DNA of 25,825 bases from a virus (IMGVR_UViG_3300003690_000118:1-25825), one strand, 5' to 3'; shown: positions 6,467 to 12,936, counted from the first letter of the stretch. Numbers and translations are program-made. Notes: generated by a model from the sequence alone, not told the origin.

Positions 6467-6537
6467 AGTTCTGCACATGCATAACAATTAATTTCAAGAC
6501 CTACGGAAATTTCACGTATAATTGGTTTTGACCACAT
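6463..6537 (-). CDS. pqqA: PqqA-like peptide (PQQ precursor homologue)
   Basis: A 24-residue peptide beginning MWSKPIIREIS. PqqA is the ribosomally made peptide whose Glu and Tyr side chains are cross-linked by PqqE and cut out to form the redox cofactor pyrroloquinoline quinone. Bacterial PqqA is 23-29 residues, starts MW-x-K-P or similar, and has Gly-x-Glu-x-x-x-Tyr with Glu15 and Tyr19. Here GLEINCY places Gly13, Leu14, Glu15 and Tyr19 at exactly those positions, and the ending ACAEL recalls alphaproteobacterial forms. ATG 6537 has AAGGAGAA 8 bases upstream, and the stop overlaps the next start. No pqqB-E genes are in the window, so any maturation would need host enzymes. The match is from memory of PqqA sequences. 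Confidence 0.75.
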   Translation of the reverse strand: MWSKPIIREISVGLEINCYACAEL

Positions 6538-6551
6538 AATTAATATTCTCC

Positions 6552-6809
6552 TTATGTTCTAACTGGTTTGGGATATTTCCATCCAGAATCTGGACGTTCA
6601 TTCAGAACACCTTTACGTGCTCGTGCTCCAGTTCCACCATCATCAATGGAACGATTGGTAAAGTTACCATACAGATCTTTAACTTTACCGGAAACATGTT
6701 CTGGATAACCATTCGTAATACCACGATCATCATTAGGCACATGAGTTGGATATCCATTTGTCTTACCCTTTATATCATTAGGATAGTGTACTCCTCCATA
6801 TTTAGGCAT
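6552..6809 (-). CDS. Unknown 85-residue protein with tandem NGYP repeats
   Basis: A hydrophilic, Gly/Pro/Asn-rich protein. Residues 8-38 hold two tandem copies of a 15-residue unit of the form x-P-N-D-x-x-G-x-T-N-G-Y-P-x-H, and the rest is Gly/Arg-rich with RSIDDGGTGARARKG. No transmembrane segment and little predicted helix. Its start at 6809 overlaps the end of the coiled-coil gene by 8 bases, and its stop overlaps the ribosome-binding site of the PqqA-like gene. Position between portal and scaffold suggests a minor virion protein, but nothing in the sequence proves this. Confidence 0.6.
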   Translation of the reverse strand: MPKYGGVHYPNDIKGKTNGYPTHVPNDDRGITNGYPEHVSGKVKDLYGNFTNRSIDDGGTGARARKGVLNERPDSGWKYPKPVRT

Positions 6810-7191
6810 TGTTATCTCCTTGTTTATTTGATAGTTGCATCTGTGTCATTAATTCAGCTAATTTAATATCTTTTTCTTTTTCGATATCAGCGGCCTTTTC
6901 AAGCATTCGTCCTTTTAAATTCTTTTCAGCTATTTGTGTTTTTTGTTCTTCCACTGACAACTTAGCTAATACTTCAAGTGATTTTAATGTTTCTTTACTT
7001 ACTCTATCAAGTTCAGACTTTTCTTTTTTCATAAGAGCAGATTGCCCTTCAGCAGCCGCTTCCTTGAGAAGCTTAACCTGTTCTAATTTCAGTTTCTGTG
7101 CATCCAAGGCAGCTTCTGCTGTATTACTGGCAGCATCCAATTGTAATTTCTGCTGTTGAAGTTCAACCTTTTTCTGTTCAAGAATTTGCAT
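6802..7191 (-). CDS. Coiled-coil protein downstream of portal
   Basis: A 129-residue protein composed almost wholly of Lys, Glu, Gln, Leu and Ala with heptad spacing over residues 1-115 (LEQKKVELQQQKLQLDAASN near the start), predicted to be one long coiled coil. It ends in a short polar tail. Its start lies 14 bases inside the end of the portal gene and its end overlaps the next start, so it is translationally coupled on both sides. In phages a coiled-coil protein directly after portal may be an assembly helper or an internal head or neck component; sequence alone does not tell. Confidence 0.65.
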   Translation of the reverse strand: MQILEQKKVELQQQKLQLDAASNTAEAALDAQKLKLEQVKLLKEAAAEGQSALMKKEKSELDRVSKETLKSLEVLAKLSVEEQKTQIAEKNLKGRMLEKAADIEKEKDIKLAELMTQMQLSNKQGDNNA

Positions 7192-9298
7192 TCAGTACCT
7201 GTTGTGCAGCTTCGGCCATTATTGCTTCTGCAATCTGTGGATTCTGTGGTCCAACTTGCTCCATCCCTGTTTTTGTAAGTCCATTAATTTGTTCCTGATA
7301 TTTTAGAATCATATGTTCCTGAACATTTGCTTCCAGTACAGGTTTAATTCTTTGCATAATCGGATTTGCTCCATTTAAAGGATCTTGAAGAAATGCCATC
7401 TTAACCTGAACATGAGCATCATGATTCTGACCGGGGAAAGCTCCAATAGGCATTCCTTTTGTTGCAGCCATTATATCCGATACAGGATCAAGAGGTTGTG
7501 GTTTTTGTTTTGGTGGAAGTATCTCTTCCAAATTAGGCATGTTTGCTGCATTAAGAATGGTTCTACTCAATGCTTCTAAATTAAACATGCCGGGAGGAGA
7601 TTGCTGGGCCATTTGCATAGCCATTTGTGCAATCATAAGACGGTGAGCATTGGATGGAATATTTGGATCACTGACGGGAATCACGTCCACTCTTCCATCA
7701 AAATCGGATTTATAGATGCTCCGACTTTCGTATGGCACATCATACGGATATTCACTTGGGAGATAATCATAGTCGATTCTTGCCAAAATCCTAAATTCAT
7801 CTCTTTGAGATTTATGTAATCTCTTATGAATTGCAGAGAAGAATTTACTGGAGGCTTCCAGTAGTGCCATCGTTGTACCTACAGGACCATAAGAAGATGC
7901 TTCCGATACCATTGATTCTGTACTGTCGGCAAACTTCTGTCCTGCCTGAGTTATAAAACCCAACATCTGGAACAAGGTTTGAGAAGGCTCTTTATAAGGA
8001 AGAGGAACGATAGCCTTTGCCAAGTCCATGCCTGTAGATTCAACTTCTTTAAACTCACCGGGGCTAATAGGATCATTGTCTCCAACCATCCTGACACCTT
8101 TTGCCTTAAATCCTCCCGGCAGATTTGCAAATTGACCTGCATCAATGAGACTTCTCATTGCTGCTGTTGCACTCATAGTTAGATTTCCTAGGAAGTGCAT
8201 CAGGCCAAGACCGTAGAAACCAAACCCCGGTACGAATCTATAATGGACAAAGTGACTTATCTTTTCTTTATTCGGATCATCAGGTTTATAGTTTCTACGG
8301 ATACATAAAACATTTTTGGATTGTTCTTCTATTGTTACAATATAGGGAAGTGCAATTCCCTCTTCTGCATTAGGTTCGTCTATCTCTAAATAACAATGCT
8401 GTTCCAATAGAACATATTGTGGATCAGTATCCTGTGTTGGAGAGAACCCTAATATTGTATCCATCTTGGATGCAAATGCAGTGGGTTGTGGATTTGTTGC
8501 CGTTGGTAATTCCGTATTGGCATATATACCAGAACGAATATCTTTTGCCAGATCAATCGGACTACGATAAATTACATGAGTATACCTATCAGCTTTACGT
8601 AAGTTGCTGGCATAGTAAGATACATAAAATTGATCAATAGGTACAAATTCTGCTACAGGTCGTTTCAGATTTGCATCGTAATATAATTTCTTGAATGCAG
8701 AACCTATCAATGGTAGATGAAAGAGCATCTTTTCAAATTCGTCAAAGTACTCTGGCATCTGCTCCGTAAGCTGATAGTTCATAAAGTTCTTGACACGGTT
8801 GGCTTGCATCTCACGTTCCTGTGTAGACTTACCAAGTATCTGTGTCTTTACCGGACCTGCTGATGGGAAAAGTTCCTGTGATGCTTTACTCTGGAATTTA
8901 ACTGCTGATTCTACCAGAAGGGGATGGACTGCACTACATGCACCTTCAAATGGTTCGGATGATTCCTGTATCTTTAATCCAAGTAAATCGAATCCACGTT
9001 CAAACATGGACTCCCATTCCTGTCGGGAGTTCTTATCTGCATCATAACTATTATATACAGTTGAAGATATCTCCCCTAATGTTTCATCATCCAATGCTTC
9101 AGCTAAATTAACATACCATTCTTTTACAGGAGCTTCTGCTTCCATTACAACCGTACTGGCAAAATCAACTATTACACCACCATCAGGCTCTACTTCAAAT
9201 GTTGCTTCCCGTTCCTCATCTACTGGAACAGGATTCATTGGGACTACATTTGTAATTTCCTGTGGTATTTGTTCAAATGGATTTCGTTCTGTTGCCAT
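7178..9298 (-). CDS. Portal protein (head-tail connector)
   Basis: A 706-residue protein following the terminase gene, with the size and sequence character of the large portal proteins of P22-like and related podoviral phages; it would form the dodecameric DNA gate at one capsid vertex. Recognisable segments are SSEPFEGACSAVHPLLVESA (about 105-125) and KFQSKASQELFPSAGPVKTQ right after it, the stretch FEKMLFHLPLIGSAFKKLYYD (about 190-210), VPIDQFYVSY near residue 222, and FGFYGLGLMHFLGNL near residue 360. A Gln/Met-rich helical C-terminal region resembles a portal barrel. Start is ATG 9298 with GGGAAAA upstream, and a promoter lies at 9339-9367. The assignment is from pattern and gene order. 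Confidence 0.8.
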   Translation of the reverse strand: MATERNPFEQIPQEITNVVPMNPVPVDEEREATFEVEPDGGVIVDFASTVVMEAEAPVKEWYVNLAEALDDETLGEISSTVYNSYDADKNSRQEWESMFERGFDLLGLKIQESSEPFEGACSAVHPLLVESAVKFQSKASQELFPSAGPVKTQILGKSTQEREMQANRVKNFMNYQLTEQMPEYFDEFEKMLFHLPLIGSAFKKLYYDANLKRPVAEFVPIDQFYVSYYASNLRKADRYTHVIYRSPIDLAKDIRSGIYANTELPTATNPQPTAFASKMDTILGFSPTQDTDPQYVLLEQHCYLEIDEPNAEEGIALPYIVTIEEQSKNVLCIRRNYKPDDPNKEKISHFVHYRFVPGFGFYGLGLMHFLGNLTMSATAAMRSLIDAGQFANLPGGFKAKGVRMVGDNDPISPGEFKEVESTGMDLAKAIVPLPYKEPSQTLFQMLGFITQAGQKFADSTESMVSEASSYGPVGTTMALLEASSKFFSAIHKRLHKSQRDEFRILARIDYDYLPSEYPYDVPYESRSIYKSDFDGRVDVIPVSDPNIPSNAHRLMIAQMAMQMAQQSPPGMFNLEALSRTILNAANMPNLEEILPPKQKPQPLDPVSDIMAATKGMPIGAFPGQNHDAHVQVKMAFLQDPLNGANPIMQRIKPVLEANVQEHMILKYQEQINGLTKTGMEQVGPQNPQIAEAIMAEAAQQVLNANS

Positions 9299-9338
9299 AT
9301 TTATTTTCCCGTTTTATTAATAGTTCCTCGTTGTCTTT

Positions 9339-9367
9339 ATTATACACCTAAGATCTCCAGTATGCAA
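9339..9367 (-). promoter_or_regulatory. Minus-strand sigma70-type promoter before portal
   Basis: On the minus strand TTGCAT (9367-9362) and TATAAT (9344-9339) are separated by 17 bases; the -35 element lies within the last codons of the terminase gene. Transcription would start near 9332, leaving a ~34-base leader before the portal ATG. The hexamers are identical to those before scaffold (5722-5750). Confidence 0.65.
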
Positions 9368-10889
9368 CCCTTTTTGTTTTACGTTTTTCATCTTCCCATT
9401 CTGGATCTTCAGGATGTGTGATATGCCATGACTCTCTCATGTAATGTACGGCCATAGTAAGAGCATCTACCTGATCATCATGAGCTGCATTGGGAAACTG
9501 TAATAGTTCCTCTACGAGTTCATCCGTCCACTTCTTATATTTAGGTATCCATACTCTTCCCGATTCAATTAATGGAGAAGCAGCATATACTCTGCTGACT
9601 TTATCTCTGTCAGGTAAGTATTCTCTTACGGGTAACCCACCTCTTCTCATATCCTGTATAAGAGACTGTCCACTGGCCTTTTTTTCTATGATACATATAT
9701 CTGGTCTAAACCGACGAAAGAGTAATTGTGACATCCTACGTAATTCGGGATATTCAAACCTTCCTCGTATATTACCTAGGAGTATCAGATTGGAAACTAT
9801 ACTTTCAATTCCATATTCATCTTCATGTGGTAAGGAAAAGATGCCCCATGTCTGTATAACACTAAAATCAGCCGTGGTATTTGTGGAGAATGCCGTATCA
9901 TATGTTTGTAATATAAAATCACATGTGGGTGGGTCTTCATATTCCCACCATCTTAGCCATTTCTTCTTGATCAGCCCTCCCTCTTCTGGAGTAGGATTCT
10001 GCATATACAATGCATTCCAGTATCGTGCTCCATTTGAGGCTTTTATTTCATTCTCATCAATCTGTAGTATATGCTTTGGCTTCCATTCGGGGAAATAGGA
10101 GCTACCTACTGGTAAATCCAGTAATTCTGCTGCTTCAGCATCCAACCATGCAGGAATACGTATTACCTCCCACGGAATAACCTCATATTGACTCATATCT
10201 TCCTGTTGTTTCAGGAGCCAGCCACATAAATCATCATAATGGTAACGAGTATTAATGATAAGTATGGCTCCATTGGGCATAATACGAGTTCTTAACCCGG
10301 CAGGATACCATTCCTTTACATATCTACGTCCAGCTTCCGAATATGAGTCCTCTTCAGACATCACATCGTCCAATATGGCTATATGTGCCCCTCTTCCTGC
10401 AATCTGGCTACGGACTCCGGCTGCATAGTACGTGCCATTCTGTGTTGTCTTCCACTTTCCTGCCGCTCGTACGTCCGTTCGGAGTGAAACACCCTTAAAT
10501 ATCTCCTGAAACTGTTCAGCGTTAACAATGTCACGAACAGAACGGCCAAAATCACTAGAAAGTTGATCACTGTGAGAAACAGTAAGAATTTCATGCTCTG
10601 GATTTCTCCCTATATACCATGCTGGAAACAATTTAGAACAGAGAACAGACTTGGAACTACGTGGTGGGAGAAAGACCATTAGTCTTTTTATCTCACCAGA
10701 TTCCAATTGACTTAATTTGTTTGAAATTAGCTCAATGTGTTGTCCCATTTTCCAATCGGAAACAAGAGTAGGAGCCATTAGACGAACAAACGTGAGAAAA
10801 TCAGTTTTCGTTTCTTGGAGTACGTTTAGTCTAAGTAGACTATTCAGGTTTATAAAGGGATTTAGTATATTTTCTTGTTCTAATTCCAT
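9348..10889 (-). CDS. terL: Terminase large subunit (DNA packaging ATPase-nuclease)
   Basis: A 513-residue protein that should drive DNA into the prohead and cut the concatemer. The ATPase half has a Walker A of the form LPPRSSKS (residues 74-81), a Walker B AILDDV with Asp174 and Asp175, and a coupling-type motif INTRYH near 212-217. The nuclease half shows the three acidic sites: Asp331 in QTYDTAFS, Glu402 in IIEKKASGQS and Asp471/472 in HDDQVDALTMA. Length is typical. ATG 10889 follows AAGGAT and a T-rich leader; a minus-strand promoter lies at 10984-11012. No small terminase subunit is recognisable next to it. Confidence 0.93.
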   Translation of the reverse strand: MELEQENILNPFINLNSLLRLNVLQETKTDFLTFVRLMAPTLVSDWKMGQHIELISNKLSQLESGEIKRLMVFLPPRSSKSVLCSKLFPAWYIGRNPEHEILTVSHSDQLSSDFGRSVRDIVNAEQFQEIFKGVSLRTDVRAAGKWKTTQNGTYYAAGVRSQIAGRGAHIAILDDVMSEEDSYSEAGRRYVKEWYPAGLRTRIMPNGAILIINTRYHYDDLCGWLLKQQEDMSQYEVIPWEVIRIPAWLDAEAAELLDLPVGSSYFPEWKPKHILQIDENEIKASNGARYWNALYMQNPTPEEGGLIKKKWLRWWEYEDPPTCDFILQTYDTAFSTNTTADFSVIQTWGIFSLPHEDEYGIESIVSNLILLGNIRGRFEYPELRRMSQLLFRRFRPDICIIEKKASGQSLIQDMRRGGLPVREYLPDRDKVSRVYAASPLIESGRVWIPKYKKWTDELVEELLQFPNAAHDDQVDALTMAVHYMRESWHITHPEDPEWEDEKRKTKRVAYWRS

Positions 10890-10905
10890 TTAAATCCTTA
10901 TGAAA

Positions 10906-10947
10906 GAAAAAAAATAATAATAAAAAAATAATAAAAATAATAAAATA
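10906..10947. repeat. A/T-only low-complexity tract (AATAAT/A-run)
   Basis: About 42 bases consist only of A and T on the plus strand, mainly AAT triplets with A runs. In the terminase mRNA this is a U-rich leader just upstream of the ribosome-binding site. It could help melting, bend DNA, or offer a binding site for ribosomal protein S1; it may simply be slippage-prone sequence. Confidence 0.6.
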
Positions 10948-10956
10948 GCTTAAAGT

Positions 10957-10985
10957 TTGTGATATCATCATATACTATATATAAT
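10957..10985 (+). promoter_or_regulatory. Rightward promoter candidate for the early arm
   Basis: TTGTGA (10957-10962) and a perfect TATAAT (10980-10985) are separated by 17 bases. Transcription would begin near 10992 and run through the structured leader to the gene at 11457, giving a ~465-base untranslated region. Its -10 element overlaps the -10 of the oppositely directed promoter at 10984-11012. Confidence 0.55.
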
Positions 10986-11012
10986 TATACACTAAAATCT
11001 TGGAAGATCCAA
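10984..11012 (-). promoter_or_regulatory. Leftward promoter candidate for terminase operon
   Basis: On the minus strand TTGGAT (11012-11007) and TATAAT (10989-10984) are 17 bases apart, the same arrangement as the portal and scaffold promoters (TTGCAT-17-TATAAT). Transcription would start near 10977, about 88 bases before the terminase ATG. It overlaps and faces the rightward promoter, so RNA polymerase could occupy only one of them at a time. Confidence 0.6.
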
Positions 11013-11109
11013 ATTATTTTTTAAGATAGCTCGTAAATTTAAGGTAAATATGTCACACCCCCTTCTTATATATATTCTCCCTCTAGTGTATTTCTTCCCT
11101 ACCCCTCTA

Positions 11110-11456
11110 GACTGTATATGTAATACTCGATAGAGCTGTAGAAACAGATACCTTGATGATAGTACTGTGTAGTATCATCGAATACGAGAGTCTTCGGGTG
11201 ATACTCGACCGATATGCCTGGGTTTTAGCCTTACCCGAGGTGTTTGTAAGGATGAACCGGATGCATAAAACAGGGGCTGTTGATGACTCCTTCCATACAT
11301 GTTATTGTTATTTTGATACGACTTGCCCTAAGATATATTGGGACAAACAATCGTCGTCGACCTCACAAGCTCGGCACTCCTAGATTGTACGATAGTTTGT
11401 ACATAGGGCAAGCCAGCTTGTTGTAACAATAACATATATGGAAGGAGCCACTAATA
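11110..11456 (+). promoter_or_regulatory. Structured leader RNA upstream of the first rightward gene
   Basis: This 350-base stretch contains no convincing gene but many hairpins. TTGATGATA (11153-11161) pairs with TATCATCGA (11173-11181). CGAG 11185-11188 pairs with CTCG 11204-11207 around a C-UUCG-G tetraloop at 11192-11197. ACCCGAGG 11233-11240 can pair with CTTCGGGT 11192-11199, or its ACCC with GGGT 11220-11223, or CCTTAC 11229-11234 with GTAAGG 11246-11251; these helices exclude one another. A large inverted repeat follows (11284-11450) and hides the ribosome-binding site. Such alternatives are typical of attenuators and riboswitches, but it matches no class I know. Confidence 0.55.
11284..11450 (+). 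repeat. Long inverted repeat that sequesters the 11457 gene's ribosome-binding site
   Basis: Bases 11287-11310 are complementary to 11424-11447 at 23 of 24 positions; the single mismatch is C11298 against A11436. The right arm ends in GGAAGGAG (11440-11447), the Shine-Dalgarno sequence of the gene starting at 11457, and the left arm begins with its exact complement CTCCTTCC (11287-11294). Inside, ACTTGCCCTA-like and ACAAACxATCG-like segments (about 11321-11330 and 11343-11353) match their mirror partners at 11405-11412 and 11389-11402, so the whole region is one imperfect palindrome with a ~35-base loop. Confidence 0.85.
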
Positions 11457-11828
11457 ATGGCCCAAATTTATAAGAATCCGGTTCAAGCTTACATTATGCC
11501 TCGGAAACAAGCTTTGAATGTGGAGCCGCACGTCGTTGGGCAGCCGAAGATTGATACATCTGATGGTCATACACTTCTGCTCGATATGCTGAAGATGTGT
11601 GAGGCTCGTGGAATTGAGCTTAAAGCTTGGATTCCAGACCTGTTGGTCGAATTAGCAGCCGATGAACGTCCGAAGCAATGGGCTGCATCTGCTGTTAGGG
11701 AGCTTATAGAGGCAAACCCTGACAAGAATTATGGCATCGTGGTATTTGCCAGTGCTTTTGGACCGACCTTAGCTGTCTTAGCTGATAATGGTATCTCTGC
11801 TAAGACTGAGGTCGTTAGTCTGAGCTAG
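11457..11828 (+). CDS. First rightward gene, unknown 123-residue protein
   Basis: A soluble, balanced protein of 123 residues (MAQIYKNPVQAYIMPRKQAL at the start) with a predicted helical middle (LLLDMLKMCEARGIELKAWI; KQWAASAVRELIEANPD) and a hydrophobic beta-like segment YGIVVFASAFGPTLAVLAD near residue 95. I recognise no family. The gene is clearly GC-richer than its neighbours and stands alone: GGAAGGAG with 9-base spacing to ATG 11457, a structured leader that can cover that site, and a strong intrinsic terminator 12 bases after the stop. This is the layout of a separately controlled, abundantly made product, perhaps an early host-takeover protein; that is inference. Confidence 0.8.
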   Translation: MAQIYKNPVQAYIMPRKQALNVEPHVVGQPKIDTSDGHTLLLDMLKMCEARGIELKAWIPDLLVELAADERPKQWAASAVRELIEANPDKNYGIVVFASAFGPTLAVLADNGISAKTEVVSLS

Positions 11829-11840
11829 TTTGTTGCAGCA

Positions 11841-11886
11841 GGGAGGGGGATGGATGTTCCGTCCTCCTCCTAACTTCTTTTTTTTA
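11841..11886 (+). terminator. Intrinsic terminator after the 11457 gene
   Basis: GGGAGGGGGA (11841-11850) can pair with TCCTCCTCC (11862-11870) around a ~11-base loop, followed by a T-rich run CTTCTTTTTTTTATTT (11874-11889). Purine-rich left arm and pyrimidine-rich right arm are shared with the hairpins at 12173, 15810 and 24729. Confidence 0.8.
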
Positions 11887-11895
11887 TTTCGGTCT

Positions 11896-11925
11896 ATCTT
11901 CCTTCATTCGTCTCTCACGACTGTT
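11896..11925 (+). promoter_or_regulatory. Single copy of the operator-type sequence found at 13004-13028
   Basis: ATCTTCCTTCATTC followed by CTCACGACTGTT matches ATCTTCCTTATTC followed by CTCACGACTGTT at 13004-13028, apart from a one-base and a four-base insertion. It lies upstream of the gene at 11974, as the 13017 array lies upstream of the 13212 genes, so both may bind the same factor. Confidence 0.5.
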
Positions 11926-11973
11926 CTTAACCCGAAGGTTTTAGACTAAAGATCACAAACTCACGAGGGTTAT

Positions 11974-12162
11974 ATGGCAGAGGAAAGGATATATTGGTTA
12001 GATAAGTTTGAGGGTAAAGCTAAAGGTGGATTCTATTATCGTAGTGAAATAGCTGTAGATCTCAAGAGAGTTACAGATGAACACGGCTTTAATGTTGTTG
12101 GTATAAAAGTATCCATCGATGGTGATAGGACTATTGAATTTATCATCGAAGATACAGAATAG
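11974..12162 (+). CDS. Unknown 62-residue protein
   Basis: A small acidic protein starting at ATG 11974 behind GAGGG. Its alternating sequence (GGFYYRSEIAVDLKRV; FNVVGIKVSIDGDRTIEFII) suggests a small beta-sheet fold of about five strands. No family recognised. It is flanked upstream by a copy of the putative operator and downstream by a hairpin terminator 10 bases after its stop, so it may also be a single-gene transcript. Confidence 0.65.
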   Translation: MAEERIYWLDKFEGKAKGGFYYRSEIAVDLKRVTDEHGFNVVGIKVSIDGDRTIEFIIEDTE

Positions 12163-12172
12163 GTTCCTCCCT

Positions 12173-12219
12173 GGAGAGAGAGTAGATATCCTCCCTGTCT
12201 ATTCTCTCTCCTCCTTTTT
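12173..12219 (+). terminator. Intrinsic terminator with 14-bp GA/CT-rich stem
   Basis: The arm 12173-12186 (GGAGAGAGAGTAGA) pairs with 12198-12211 at all 14 positions, one being a G-U pair, and is followed by CTCCTTTTTA. It ends transcription after the 11974 gene. Confidence 0.8.
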
Positions 12220-12232
12220 ATGGAGTAAAAAT

Positions 12233-12412
12233 ATGAAATGTCTTGCACTATTAACCGTGTTATCAGCATTAGTTGCTTCGTTATGTATAGGATTTTTTAC
12301 TGTTTTCCCTACTGTTTTTCCCAGCTCAACTCTAATTCTAATATGTTCAAGTTCTTCTATATTTATATTACTGATGATAGCTATGATAGTTGAATGGTCT
12401 GCAAGACCTTAA
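12233..12412 (+). CDS. Small membrane protein, two helices
   Basis: A 59-residue hydrophobic protein from ATG 12233, chosen because ATGGAG lies 8 bases upstream and because an earlier in-frame start would run through the terminator. Residues 3-26 (LALLTVLSALVASLCIGFF inside) and 34-54 (LILICSSSSIFILLMIAMIV) are two transmembrane helices, joined by a short FPTVFPSS turn. There is no lipobox of normal form near Cys17. It could be a membrane peptide acting on the host envelope; no family recognised. Confidence 0.6.
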   Translation: MKCLALLTVLSALVASLCIGFFTVFPTVFPSSTLILICSSSSIFILLMIAMIVEWSARP

Positions 12413-12427
12413 CGATAGGAGTTAATA

Positions 12428-12628
12428 ATGCTGCCAGAATATCAGTATATGGGGTATAGATATACCCCTTGGGAAGACAAAGATATTGATGTTATTAAGA
12501 TCTGGCATTATATAAAGATACCAGTAGATGGAAAAGAAATTCAGGGACCGTGGAGTCCATATGTGACTCCTACTCTTGAACAGTTTCAAGAATTTATCTT
12601 GGAATGGGAATATGGAAAGGTTGATTGA
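12428..12628 (+). CDS. Unknown 66-residue aromatic-rich protein
   Basis: Starts at ATG 12428 behind ATAGGAG. It is rich in Tyr, Trp and Pro (YQYMGYRYTPWEDKDIDVIK at the N-terminus) with an acidic C-terminal helix (TLEQFQEFILEWEYGK). No recognised domain. The stop TGA lies two bases before the ATG of the next gene, so the two are likely co-translated. Confidence 0.65.
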   Translation: MLPEYQYMGYRYTPWEDKDIDVIKIWHYIKIPVDGKEIQGPWSPYVTPTLEQFQEFILEWEYGKVD

Positions 12629-12630
12629 TA

Positions 12631-12936
12631 ATGGCCTCTTATGGTGATGGTCTTATCCACATTACAAATGTAGATATGTGGAAAGATAAGCTTCGAATAA
12701 CTGTACTCGATACTGTTGAGGAGTCAGAGATGTGTATCTTAATGACTCATGATAAAGCTCATGAGTTAGCGATTGATCTCATGAACTTTGCAATGGGATT
12801 AATTACAAAGGAGTTGATAAATAAAATCAATAGTCTCCCATTGGAAGATAAAATTAATAATATCTCGATATCTAATCAAAAGGATATCGAAAATGACTCT
12901 AAAATTGTATTTATCGATTCCTTTAGAAAGGGGTGA
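12631..12936 (+). CDS. Unknown 101-residue protein whose stop overlaps tRNA-Trp
   Basis: ATG 12631 is preferred over an upstream in-frame TTG because of GGAAAGG upstream. The protein has a beta-like first half (GDGLIHITNVDMWKDKLRIT), a helix DKAHELAIDLMNFAMGLITK, and a polar, Asn/Ser/Lys-rich end. No family recognised. Its stop codon TGA (12934-12936) is also bases 6-8 of the tRNA gene, so processing of the tRNA from a joint transcript would cut this mRNA at its stop. Confidence 0.65.
   Translation: MASYGDGLIHITNVDMWKDKLRITVLDTVEESEMCILMTHDKAHELAIDLMNFAMGLITKELINKINSLPLEDKINNISISNQKDIENDSKIVFIDSFRKG

Noticed and set aside
6463-6537. Complete PQQ biosynthesis operon
   Set aside because: None of the adjacent genes resembles PqqB, PqqC, PqqD or PqqE; only the precursor-like peptide is present.
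10379-10594. 71-codon minus-strand frame inside terminase
   Set aside because: It lies wholly within the well-supported terminase gene in another frame and has no upstream site.
9348-10889. Defective terminase because Walker A reads PPRSSKS without the usual glycine
   Set aside because: Phage terminases often have PPRHSKS-like forms; all other catalytic residues are present, so I regard it as functional.
11153-11383. 76-codon plus-strand frame in the leader
   Set aside because: No ribosome-binding site, and the region is explained better by extensive RNA pairing; the frame crosses the inverted repeat.
11284-11450. Invertible DNA switch flanked by inverted repeats
   Set aside because: The matches continue inward in several blocks as expected of one palindrome, the right arm is the ribosome-binding site itself, and no invertase or recombinase gene is visible.
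11270-11456. tmRNA or known structured RNA beginning GGGGCTG
   Set aside because: No tRNA-like ends, no encoded tag peptide frame and no CCA end could be found.
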